Assembly: GCA_964632495.1 (NCBI GenBank) | Contig: CAZWDS010000009.1 | Coordinates: 1-64,000 of the forward strand | Source: CALKXV01 sp964632495 | Lineage (GTDB): Bacteria > Pseudomonadota > Alphaproteobacteria > Rhodobacterales > Rhodobacteraceae | Direction of reading: 5' to 3' | Length of the DNA stretch: 64,000 nt | Part shown: positions 18,021 to 26,044 of the stretch, one piece after another | Numbering within the stretch: position 1 is the first letter of the stretch | Layout: every line of letters starts with the position of its first letter | Translations under genes and position numbers: made by a program | Notes under the pieces: model-generated | The model's database searches: none | Seen by the model: the letters and a program-made list of their open reading frames with translations, nothing else | What the model was told of the DNA's origin: nothing

Positions 18021-18812
18021 GTGTCACATCCAACGACAGACTATTCCACGCTTTGGCCGGTGGCCGAAGCCTTGGCCGATGCCGCGCGTGTCGTCACTCT
18101 CAGCCATTTCCGGCGTGCAGATCTGACGGCTGACAGCAAAACGGTGGATTTCGATCCCGTCACGATTGCAGATCGGGATGCCGAAGCCGCGATGCGGGCA
18201 ATCTTGGAACGTGAGCGCCCGGACGACGGCATATTGGGTGAAGAACATGGGGTGAAGCCCGGCACCAGCGGTATCACATGGGTGCTTGATCCCATCGACG
18301 GCACACGCGGCTTCATTTCGGGGACACCGACGTGGGGCGTGTTGATTGCAGCCGGTGATGCGGATGGCCCCAAGCTTGGGATCATCGATCAGCCCTATAT
18401 CGGCGAACGCTTCATGGGCGGCGGTGGCCGTGCCGAGGTGCGTGGCCCTATGGGAACGCACGCCTTGGGCGTTCGCAACACCACGGCCTTGGCGGAGGCG
18501 ACACTGTTCACCACGTTTCCTGAGGTTGGTACGCCTAAAGACCGTGCCGCTTTCGAGCGGGTCGCCGACACGGTCAAACTGACGCGTTTTGGCTGTGATT
18601 GCTATGCCTATGCGCTGTTGGCGGCGGGGCAGATAGATCTGGTGATCGAAGCGGTGCTGCAACCCTATGACATTCAAGGCCCCATTGCCGTGGTCGAAGC
18701 CGCAGGCGGTCTCGTGACGGACTGGAACGGTGGCCCGGCTCACAACGGCGGCCACGCCATCGCGGCGGCCACGCCCGAGTTGCACGCCGCCGCCTTGGCG
18801 CTTTTGGCGTGA
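18021..18812 (+). CDS. hisN: inositol-monophosphatase-type histidinol-phosphatase
   Basis: A 263-aa Mg2+-dependent phosphatase of the FIG/IMPase superfamily, probably catalysing the histidinol-phosphate to histidinol step, which in alphaproteobacteria is done by this family. Metal-ligand motifs are present: ILGEEHG (Glu), WVLDPIDGTRGFISG (Asp-x-Ile-Asp-Gly-Thr) and, near the C-terminus, a Tyr-Asp instead of the usual Trp-Asp (QPYDIQGPIAVVEAAGG). It starts with GTG after GAGGA. Its stop overlaps the GTG of the next gene. An alternative is another IMPase such as CysQ, but the family match favours HisN. Confidence 0.85.
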   Translation: MSHPTTDYSTLWPVAEALADAARVVTLSHFRRADLTADSKTVDFDPVTIADRDAEAAMRAILERERPDDGILGEEHGVKPGTSGITWVLDPIDGTRGFISGTPTWGVLIAAGDADGPKLGIIDQPYIGERFMGGGGRAEVRGPMGTHALGVRNTTALAEATLFTTFPEVGTPKDRAAFERVADTVKLTRFGCDCYAYALLAAGQIDLVIEAVLQPYDIQGPIAVVEAAGGLVTDWNGGPAHNGGHAIAAATPELHAAALALLA

Positions 18813-20140
18813 CACGCCGTCTTCTGAAAGGCGCGGACCACGTGGTCACCATGGACGGCGAAGACTTGGCAGGCGCAGACGTGTTGATCGAAGGCGGCGT
18901 GATCAATGCTGTCGGTGCGTCCCTGCCCACGGACGGGGCCGAGGTGTCGGACATGGCCGGCAAGGTTGTCACCCCCGGCTTGGTCAACACGCACCACCAT
19001 CTGTTCCAAACTCTGACCCGGGCCGTGCCGGGCGGGCAGGACGCGCTTTTGTTTGGCTGGCTGAAAACGCTCTACCCGATCTGGTCTCGTTTTGGCCCGG
19101 ACGAAATGCGGCTGTCGGCAGAATTGGGGTTGGCAGAGCTGGCGCTGTCGGGCTGTACCACCAGTTCGGATCATCTGTACCTGTTTCCCAATGGTGCACG
19201 TCTGGACGACACGGTCGAAGCGGCCCGGACCGTAGGCTTGCGTTTTCATCCGACGCGGGGCGCGATGTCGATTGGCGAAAGTGCCGGGGGCCTGCCGCCG
19301 GATGCCTTGGTGGAAGACGAAGCTTCGATCCTGGAAGATTGTATCCGCGTGATCGACGCGTTCCACGATCCGCGCCCAGGTGCCATGGTCCGTGTCGGTG
19401 TTGCGCCCTGTTCACCGTTCTCTGTCAGCCGCGAATTGATGCGCGACGCCGCCCTATTGGCACGCGACAAAACTGTGCGGTTGCACACTCATCTGGCCGA
19501 AAACGACGAGGACATTGCCTATTCTCTGGAACACTTCGGCTGTCGCCCCGGGCAATATGCCGAGGATTTGGGCTGGACCGGCGATGACGTCTGGCACGCG
19601 CATTGCGTTAAACTGGATGCAGGCGAGATCGACCTGTTCGCGCGCTCTGCCACGGGCGTGGCGCATTGCCCCTGTTCCAACTGCCGTTTGGGGTCAGGTA
19701 TTGCGCCTGTCCGGGCCATGCGGGATGCGGGTGTGCCTTTGGGGTTGGGGGTGGATGGCTCGGCTTCGAACGACCGGGCATCGCTGATCGACGAGGCGCG
19801 CCAGACCATGCTTTTGCAGCGTGTCGCCTTGGGGGCCGATGCCATGGCGGCGCGCGAAGCGTTAGAGATCGCCACCCTTGGCGGTGCCCGTGTCTTGGGG
19901 CGGGACGATATCGGAAAGATCGCGCCGGGCTATCGCGCCGACATTGCGGTCTGGGACGTCTCAGGGTTGGAAAGTGCGGGCAGCTGGGATCCGGCGGCCT
20001 TGGTGCTGGCGGGCCCAAGGCAGGTCGAGGCATTGATCGTCGAAGGCCGGGTCGTAGTGTCGGAGGGGCGGATAGTCAGCTTTGATTTGGCAGCAGCATT
20101 GCGGTCGGCGCGACACACGGTTCAGAAGTTGGCAAGCTAA
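18809..20140 (+). CDS. 8-oxoguanine deaminase-like amidohydrolase
   Basis: A 443-aa metal-dependent hydrolase of the TRZ/ATZ group of the amidohydrolase superfamily. Zinc ligands and active-site groups are visible: NTHHHLFQTLTR near residue 60, HTHLAEND, WHAHCVKLD, and the metal-binding Asp in LGVDGSASND. The long Trp/Tyr-containing loop LFGWLKTLYPIWSRF is typical of 8-oxoguanine deaminases (8-oxoguanine to urate), and related enzymes act on s-triazines. It overlaps hisN by 4 bp (GTGA). A guanine deaminase and a LysE exporter follow, making a purine-catabolic neighbourhood. Confidence 0.85.
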   Translation: MTRRLLKGADHVVTMDGEDLAGADVLIEGGVINAVGASLPTDGAEVSDMAGKVVTPGLVNTHHHLFQTLTRAVPGGQDALLFGWLKTLYPIWSRFGPDEMRLSAELGLAELALSGCTTSSDHLYLFPNGARLDDTVEAARTVGLRFHPTRGAMSIGESAGGLPPDALVEDEASILEDCIRVIDAFHDPRPGAMVRVGVAPCSPFSVSRELMRDAALLARDKTVRLHTHLAENDEDIAYSLEHFGCRPGQYAEDLGWTGDDVWHAHCVKLDAGEIDLFARSATGVAHCPCSNCRLGSGIAPVRAMRDAGVPLGLGVDGSASNDRASLIDEARQTMLLQRVALGADAMAAREALEIATLGGARVLGRDDIGKIAPGYRADIAVWDVSGLESAGSWDPAALVLAGPRQVEALIVEGRVVVSEGRIVSFDLAAALRSARHTVQKLAS

Positions 20141-20141
20141 G

Positions 20142-20732
20142 TCACAGGGCGGATCGTGTCGCCAGCCCGACAACGATCAACATGGCCAAAGCCATCGCGA
20201 TATTGATCCCGCGCTGCACCTTCGGGTCAAGATCCATCCGTTGGATCGTCACACCGATCCACAGCCAGATAAAGTGAATGCTGATCCAGAGACCGTTCAA
20301 AAGGATCAGCTTGATCACCATCTCAAGGACAGGCCGGTCTGCCATAAAGGCGAAACCGGAAAACAACGTGGTGTTGACCACATAGGCTTTGGGATTAACC
20401 GCTTGCAGCAAAAGGCCACCGCGAATACCCGGCGGACTAGGGCGGTCGATAAAGGCGATTTTCGCGCCGGCGAAGGCGATGCGAAAGGCCAGCCACAAAA
20501 GGTACCCAACCGAAATCAGCATGAAGGCCAACCGTAACCGTGGTTCTGCCAAAAGGACCGCGGCCAAGCCGGTGATCACGCAAAGACAGACCAGATTGGT
20601 TCCGATAAACAGTCCGACAAGATAGCGTAGCCCGTGACGATACCCAAAGGCAGCCCCCACACCGGCCAACGACAAGACGCCGGGACCGGGTGTGATCAGC
20701 AAGAAGAAGACGGCAATTGCGAACGTGATCAT
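20142..20732 (-). CDS. LysE family exporter
   Basis: A 196-aa inner-membrane protein with five to six hydrophobic segments. It begins MITFAIAVFFLLITPGPGVL, the conserved N-terminal LysE/RhtB motif ending in TPGPG. Family members export amino acids such as lysine or threonine; the substrate cannot be assigned. The frame is open to 20780, but ATG 20732 gives the family start. Its stop lies 1 bp from the end of the convergent 8-oxoguanine deaminase gene. Confidence 0.9.
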   Translation of the reverse strand: MITFAIAVFFLLITPGPGVLSLAGVGAAFGYRHGLRYLVGLFIGTNLVCLCVITGLAAVLLAEPRLRLAFMLISVGYLLWLAFRIAFAGAKIAFIDRPSPPGIRGGLLLQAVNPKAYVVNTTLFSGFAFMADRPVLEMVIKLILLNGLWISIHFIWLWIGVTIQRMDLDPKVQRGINIAMALAMLIVVGLATRSAL

Positions 20733-20785
20733 AGAGTGTCGGGTTCTTTCCTTATGGTGAAACGTTTGCGCTGATGGCACAGCAC

Positions 20786-20910
20786 GGATTTGCGTATTTG
20801 AAAAGAGATGAAAGCCCCGTCTTGTCCCTTGTTCCCTAGGGGGCGTTAACTTTGAGTGAGATTAAAATTCTGCGCATGCCCGGGTCTTCATCTCTTTTTT
20901 AAATACGCAT
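20786..20910. repeat. inverted pair of GCGTATTT...AGAGATGAA elements
   Basis: Plus-strand copy at 20786-20812 (TGCGTATTTGAAAAGAGATG core) and a reverse-complement copy at 20885-20910 (CATCTCTTTTTTAAATACGC), about 70 bp apart. Together they can form a long imperfect stem. The pair lies between the LysE start and the guanine deaminase stop codon. Confidence 0.7.
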
Positions 20911-20921
20911 ATCGCAACAGA

Positions 20922-22208
20922 TCATCCGGGTGTCACGATCTGGCCCATGACACGCACCTGCCGGATGGCACGGTCGTCGCCCATCATGATCGTGGGAAAA
21001 AGGGCCTGCCAGATGTCGTCTGCCTGAGCTGCCCGTTGTGCGATCGCGGGGGTTGAGGCAAGGTTTAGGACGGTGAGATCTGCTTCGAAACCGGGCTGAA
21101 GTCGTCCGATCTTATCGTCCAGCCGCAGGGTTCTGGCAGAGCCGACGGTCGCCAGCCAAAGAAGTTCGGACGGATGAAGCGCACGGCCTTTGAGTTGCGC
21201 CACCTCATAAGCCGCCGCCATCGTGCGCAGCATGGAAAAGGAAGACCCGCCGCCGGTATCTGTGGCCAGTCCCACGCGCATGTTGTGGGCCAGGGCGCGG
21301 TCCATGTCGAAAAGGCCCGAGCCGATGAAGGTGTTTGAGGTCGGACAATGGATCAGCGCACCGCCGACCTCGTCCAGGCGGCTCCATTCCCGGTCACTCA
21401 GATGGATTGCGTGACCATAAAGTCCGCCAAATCCCAAAAGGCCAGTGGAAGCGTAGGTGTCCAGATAGTCGCGGGCTTCGGGGAACAATTCGGCAACCCA
21501 AGCCAGTTCCGCAGGTTGTTCGCTCAGATGCGTTTGCATGGGGCAATCGGGATGCTCGGACCAAAGCGCGCCCAAAGCGCTAAGTTGATCGCGGGTTGAT
21601 GTGGGCGAGAAACGCGGTGTGATGGCGTAGGAGAGACGGTCTTTGCCATGATAGCGTTCCAACAGGCGCCGGCTGTCGTCATAGGCGGATTGGGCCGTGT
21701 CGCATAGGCCTTCGGGCGCGTTTCGATCCATGCAGGTTTTGCCACCAACCGACCGGAGGCCACGCGACAGGGCTTCTTCGAAAAAGGCCGTCACGCTTTC
21801 GGGGTGCACGGTGCAATAGCTGGCAACCGTGGTGGTGCCGTTGGACAGGGACAGATCGAAGAAACGCTTGGCGATCACGGCGGCGTAGTCGGGATCGGCG
21901 AATCTCATCTCTTCGGGGAATGTATAGTCGTTCAGCCAGTCGATCAGCTGTTTGCCCCAGCTGGCGATGATCGCAGTCTGGGGGTAATGCACATGGGCGT
22001 CGATGAAGCCGGGTAGGATCAGGTCGTCGCCGAAATCGGTGATGCGGGCTTGGGGGAACTGGCTTTGCAGGGTCGCGCCATGGCCCACGGCCTCGATCAT
22101 GCCGTCCCGGATCAGGACACCACCCCGGCTGTTGTAAGTGGCGGTGACCGGCAGGTCAGCGGACAGCACCAGCGTTTGGCCGATCAGAAGGTCAGGTTCT
22201 TGTCCCAT
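20922..22208 (-). CDS. guaD: guanine deaminase
   Basis: A 428-aa zinc amidohydrolase converting guanine to xanthine and ammonia. Motifs: FIDAHVHYPQTAIIASWGKQ (His-x-His), QTHLSEQPAEL, YGHAIHLSDREW and ATDTGGGSSFS, all characteristic of GuaD. ATG 22208 gives the family start near LLIGQTLVLSADLP; a further in-frame ATG at 22244 is possible. It is divergent from mgtE. With the 8-oxoguanine deaminase it points to purine salvage or catabolism in this region. Confidence 0.95.
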   Translation of the reverse strand: MGQEPDLLIGQTLVLSADLPVTATYNSRGGVLIRDGMIEAVGHGATLQSQFPQARITDFGDDLILPGFIDAHVHYPQTAIIASWGKQLIDWLNDYTFPEEMRFADPDYAAVIAKRFFDLSLSNGTTTVASYCTVHPESVTAFFEEALSRGLRSVGGKTCMDRNAPEGLCDTAQSAYDDSRRLLERYHGKDRLSYAITPRFSPTSTRDQLSALGALWSEHPDCPMQTHLSEQPAELAWVAELFPEARDYLDTYASTGLLGFGGLYGHAIHLSDREWSRLDEVGGALIHCPTSNTFIGSGLFDMDRALAHNMRVGLATDTGGGSSFSMLRTMAAAYEVAQLKGRALHPSELLWLATVGSARTLRLDDKIGRLQPGFEADLTVLNLASTPAIAQRAAQADDIWQALFPTIMMGDDRAIRQVRVMGQIVTPG

Positions 22209-22292
22209 AGGCGCAGCTAAGCCGGGGACGTTTCGGTTGTCCATCCCGGGTGATGCTCTAAGGTGCGCCGAATTGTGACAGGAGGCCGTTTC

Positions 22293-23681
22293 ATGATCGA
22301 TCAGTCCCAAGTGTCCGAGGCCGAAGGCAGCCGCGATGATGACTATGCACTGGATCGCAGTCTGACGTCAGACGTGCTTCGCTGTGTCGAGACGCAGGAT
22401 CATAAACGGCTGGAAGAGCTGTTCGCGCCTTTGCACCCCGCCGATATCGCTGACTTTCTGGAACAGGTGGATGGCGCCCAGCGGCGCGAGTTGATTTTGT
22501 TCGCCGGGCCGTTGATCGACGGCGAGGTTTTGTCGGAGATCGACGAAGATATCCGCGAAGATGTCATCGAGGTTCTGCCAGATGCGCAATTGGCCGAGGC
22601 CGTGCGCAAGCTGGAATCGGACGATGTTGTCGACATTCTGGAGGACCTGGACGAACCGCAGCAAGAAGCCATTCTGGAGGTTCTGGACAGTTCGGATCGG
22701 ATCGCGGTTGAGCAGGCCCTGTCACACCCGGAGTTTTCCGCCGGTCGTTTGATGCAGCGCGAGGTTGTGACCGCGCCTGAACACTGGACCGTTGGCGATG
22801 CGACAGATTATTTGCGCGGTCAGACGGGCCTGCCGGAACAGTTCTATCATGTCATTTTGGTCGATCCGCGCCATCGGCCCGTGGCCTATGTCACCTTGGG
22901 GCGGTTGCTGGCGTCTCCGAGGGATACGCTTTTGGCAAGCCTCACCGAGGACAGTTTCCGCATCTTCCGCGCTGATGAGGACGAAGGCAATGTGGCCTAT
23001 GCGTTCAACCAGTATCACCTGATTTCAGCCCCCGTTGTCGATGCCGATGGACGGCTGACAGGGGTGATCACGATTGATGATGCCATGGTTGTCTTGGACG
23101 AAGAGCACGAAGAAGATGTGTTCCGTCTGGCCGGTGTGGGCGAGGAAAGCTTGTCCACCTCGACCCTTCAAATTGTGCGGCGTCGTTTTCCTTGGTTGGG
23201 GGTGAACCTTGCCACATCTATCTTGGCGTCCATTGTGATTTCGTTTTTCGAAGACGTGATTACGGCTGTGGTGGCTTTGGCGGTTTTGATGCCGATCATT
23301 GCGTCCATGGGCGGAAATGCGGCGACACAATCTATGACCGTGGCGGTGCGGGCTTTGGCGACGCGGGATTTGACCGCGGCAAACGCGCTGCGCGTGATCC
23401 GGCGGGAAACGGTGGCCGGTTTCTTGAATGGGCTGATTTTCGCGGTGGTCATGGGCGTGGTCGGCGTGATCTGGTTCGGCTCGCCCATGTTGGGAGTCGT
23501 GATTGCGGTGGCCATGGTCGTGAACCTGCTGGTTGCAGGACTTGCCGGTGTGCTGGTGCCTTTGACGCTGGACAAGATCGGCATTGATCCGGCGCTTGCA
23601 TCGGGGTCTTTTGTGACAACAGTGACGGATGTGGTTGGGTTCTTTGCCTTTCTTGGTCTCGCCTCGATGGTGTTGTTGTGA
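22293..23681 (+). CDS. mgtE: magnesium transporter MgtE
   Basis: A 462-aa Mg2+ channel. It has an N-terminal MgtE superhelical domain (about residues 30-130), two CBS domains (about 135-260) that sense cytosolic Mg2+, and five C-terminal membrane helices with the conserved ASMGGNAATQSMTVAVRALA segment and the ion-pathway helix near DKIGIDPALASGSFVTTVTD. GGAGG stands 7 bases before ATG 22293. It overlaps the next gene by 4 bp (GTGA). Confidence 0.96.
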   Translation: MIDQSQVSEAEGSRDDDYALDRSLTSDVLRCVETQDHKRLEELFAPLHPADIADFLEQVDGAQRRELILFAGPLIDGEVLSEIDEDIREDVIEVLPDAQLAEAVRKLESDDVVDILEDLDEPQQEAILEVLDSSDRIAVEQALSHPEFSAGRLMQREVVTAPEHWTVGDATDYLRGQTGLPEQFYHVILVDPRHRPVAYVTLGRLLASPRDTLLASLTEDSFRIFRADEDEGNVAYAFNQYHLISAPVVDADGRLTGVITIDDAMVVLDEEHEEDVFRLAGVGEESLSTSTLQIVRRRFPWLGVNLATSILASIVISFFEDVITAVVALAVLMPIIASMGGNAATQSMTVAVRALATRDLTAANALRVIRRETVAGFLNGLIFAVVMGVVGVIWFGSPMLGVVIAVAMVVNLLVAGLAGVLVPLTLDKIGIDPALASGSFVTTVTDVVGFFAFLGLASMVLL

Positions 23682-24229
23682 TCGAAAAGAAAACGCTTCG
23701 CAAAGAGATGGCGGCCCGGCGCACCGAGGCTCATGCTGTTGTCGATCCGGTGCCTGCTTTGGCCCATCTGGAACAAGCGCTGAATGGGGCCGACCATCCG
23801 GTGTCGTTTTATTGGCCCATTCGCTCCGAGATTGACCCGCGCCCCGTGATGGAGGCTTTCGCCAAACGTGGGACGGTGTGCCTGCCGGTGACGTCGGGGT
23901 ACAACCCTTTGACGTTTCGCGTCTGGACACCCGGTGCGGACATGGACGTGGACGGGTTTGGCGTTGCGGTGCCATCGGTTGATACGCACGTCGCGCCGCA
24001 CACTTTGGTGCTGCCGCTTCTGGCCTTTGACGTCCATGGGCAAAGGTTGGGGTACGGCGCGGGGCATTATGACCGGACGTTGGATCAACTGCGCCGTCTT
24101 CACCGCGTGTTTGCGATTGGCTTTGCTTACAGCGCGCAGGAATGCGACCGGGTGCCCACGGAACCAACAGATCAGCCGCTGGATCTGATCGTGACCGAGG
24201 CGGGCGCAATCACCCCGCATCAAACCTAA
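23678..24229 (+). CDS. 5-formyltetrahydrofolate cyclo-ligase
   Basis: A 183-aa ATP-dependent enzyme (YgfA/MTHFS family) converting 5-formyl-THF to 5,10-methenyl-THF. It has the N-terminal basic IEKKTLRKEMAARR, the substrate loop PLLAFDVHGQRLGYGAGHYD (conserved GxGxGxYDR) and a C-terminal hydrophobic motif. The GTG start overlaps the mgtE stop. In many proteobacteria 6S RNA neighbours this gene; there is no room for it upstream here. Confidence 0.93.
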   Translation: MIEKKTLRKEMAARRTEAHAVVDPVPALAHLEQALNGADHPVSFYWPIRSEIDPRPVMEAFAKRGTVCLPVTSGYNPLTFRVWTPGADMDVDGFGVAVPSVDTHVAPHTLVLPLLAFDVHGQRLGYGAGHYDRTLDQLRRLHRVFAIGFAYSAQECDRVPTEPTDQPLDLIVTEAGAITPHQT

Positions 24230-24298
24230 TGTGAAAGAAACGCGCCTTTCCAGCCATCCATTCTTGCTAAGCACCGCGCTTAGGACTAGGGCTGATCT

Positions 24299-25108
24299 AT
24301 GCGACTTCTTTATCTAGGAGACGTGGTGGGCCGTGCGGGCCGCCGCGCGATTGCCGAGCGTCTTGGCCCGCTGAAAGAGCGGCTGAGCGTGGATTTCACC
24401 ATTGTGAACGGCGAAAACGCCACGTCAGGGGCAGGGATCACGCCGGAACATGCGAACGGCATTCTAAGTGCCGGAGCCGATGTGATGGTTCTTGGAGATC
24501 ACGCCTTTGACCGGCGCGAGATGATGGCCGGCATCGAAAAAGAGCCGCGCATCTTAAGGCCGATCAACTTTTCCAAGGCTGCGCCCGGTGTGGGGTTTCG
24601 GGTTTACAATGCGCCCGCAGGCAAGAAGGTTCTGGTGGCGCAGGTCTTGGGGCAGGTGTTTATGAAGCGCCCTTTCGATGATCCGTTTTCGGCCATCGAA
24701 ACCGTTCTGAAAACGCACCCTTTGTCTGGCCCCATTCATGCCAGCGTGATCGACATCCACTGTGAAGCAACCTCCGAGAAAATGGCCATGGGGCATTATT
24801 GCGACGGCAAAGCCAGTTTGGTCGTCGGTTCGCACACCCATGTGCCCACGGGCGATGCGATGATATTGGCGGGCGGTACCGGATACATGACAGACGCTGG
24901 CATGTGCGGTGACTACAACTCGGTCATCGGCATGGAAAAGGCCGAACCCATGCGTCGTTTCCTGACGGGGATGAGCGGGGGCCGGTTCACGCCCGCAAAC
25001 GGAGACGCATCCTTGTCGGGCGTTCTTGTGGAAACCGACAATGCCACTGGTCTTGCCACGTCGATCACGCCAGTGCGCGACGGCGGCAGACTTGCGCCAT
25101 CGCCCTGA
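24299..25108 (+). CDS. YmdB/TIGR00282 family metallophosphoesterase
   Basis: A 269-aa two-metal phosphoesterase. Ligand motifs in order: LYLGDVVGRAGRRAI, NGENATSGAGIT, MVLGDHAFDRREM, VIDIHCEATSEKMAMGHY and GSHTHVPTGDAMIL, with GYMTDAGMCGDYNS at the end of the fold. Bacillus YmdB hydrolyses cyclic nucleotides and affects RNA turnover and development; the alphaproteobacterial role is not established. Separated from the cycloligase by 69 bp. Confidence 0.92.
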   Translation: MRLLYLGDVVGRAGRRAIAERLGPLKERLSVDFTIVNGENATSGAGITPEHANGILSAGADVMVLGDHAFDRREMMAGIEKEPRILRPINFSKAAPGVGFRVYNAPAGKKVLVAQVLGQVFMKRPFDDPFSAIETVLKTHPLSGPIHASVIDIHCEATSEKMAMGHYCDGKASLVVGSHTHVPTGDAMILAGGTGYMTDAGMCGDYNSVIGMEKAEPMRRFLTGMSGGRFTPANGDASLSGVLVETDNATGLATSITPVRDGGRLAPSP

Positions 25109-25117
25109 CATCAATAG

Positions 25118-26044
25118 ATGATCCGCGAAGTCGGCTTCCTGTTCTTTGTGCTGGCCCTGATGGGGGCAGGGTGGGGCATGACCCAACCCTTGGCCAAAAT
25201 TGCGGTCAGCGAGGGATATCTGCCCTTTGGTCTGATCTTCTGGCAACTGGCCATTTCGACGATAGCGCTGGCTTTGTTGCAAATGCTGCGTCGAAAGCCG
25301 CTGCGGCTCGATAGGCGCGCGCTGCTGGTTTACCTTTTCATCGCGCTTGTCGGCACGCTTATCCCCAATTCTGCAACCTACGAAGCCATCCGCCATCTGC
25401 CGTCTGGCTTGATTTCGATCCTTCTGGCATTGGTGCCGATGTTTGCTTTTCCGGTTGCACTGGCGCTTGGAAACGAACGCTTTCAAGTCACGCGTTTCAT
25501 GGGCCTTGTCTGCGGTCTGATCGGCGTTCTTTTGATCGTCGGTCCCGAGGCCAGTTTGCCGGACCGCGCTATGGTCGCCTTTGTGCCCTTGGCCCTTATC
25601 GCACCGTTTTTCTACGGGCTAGAGGGCAACGTCGTTGCCAAATGGGGCACGGCGGAACTGGATGCGGTTGAGGTGCTGTTCGGCGCGTCGCTTCTTGGTG
25701 CGCTCATCGCCTTTCCTTTCGCTGTGTTCTCGGGTCAGTTCATCGATCTTCGGTCATGGGGGCCGCCCGACAAAGCCATCCTTGCCAGTTCCCTGATCCA
25801 TGTCACTGTCTATACCGCCTATGTCTGGATGGTGCGGCGGGCGGGGGCGATTTTCGCGGTGCAGGTTAGCTATCTGGTGACGGGCTTTGGCGTTCTTTGG
25901 GCGATGCTGATCCTGGGCGAGCGGTTTTCGCCCTGGGTCTGGGCCGCTATGGGCGTGATGATGATCGGCATGTTCCTGGTGCAACCCCGCCTTGCCCCCA
26001 AAGCGCTTGATACGGAACGAAGAAACGGACAACATCGCGCGTGA
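25118..26044 (+). CDS. DMT-superfamily transporter (EamA)
   Basis: A 308-aa inner-membrane protein with ten hydrophobic segments forming two EamA repeats of about five helices, as in drug/metabolite transporters. The conserved first helix GAGWGMTQPLAKIAVSEG and the second-repeat GLEGNVVAKWG are visible. The substrate is unknown. It follows the YmdB gene by 9 bp and its stop overlaps the next start, so it is probably in the same transcript. Confidence 0.9.
   Translation: MIREVGFLFFVLALMGAGWGMTQPLAKIAVSEGYLPFGLIFWQLAISTIALALLQMLRRKPLRLDRRALLVYLFIALVGTLIPNSATYEAIRHLPSGLISILLALVPMFAFPVALALGNERFQVTRFMGLVCGLIGVLLIVGPEASLPDRAMVAFVPLALIAPFFYGLEGNVVAKWGTAELDAVEVLFGASLLGALIAFPFAVFSGQFIDLRSWGPPDKAILASSLIHVTVYTAYVWMVRRAGAIFAVQVSYLVTGFGVLWAMLILGERFSPWVWAAMGVMMIGMFLVQPRLAPKALDTERRNGQHRA

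Noticed and set aside
18024..18815. Full-length minus-strand frame opposite hisN
   Set aside because: Shadow of the hisN coding sequence; no ribosome site and no domain.
23600..24300. 6S RNA gene expected beside the 5-formyl-THF cycloligase
   Set aside because: The upstream gene overlaps the cycloligase and the 69-bp downstream gap is too short.
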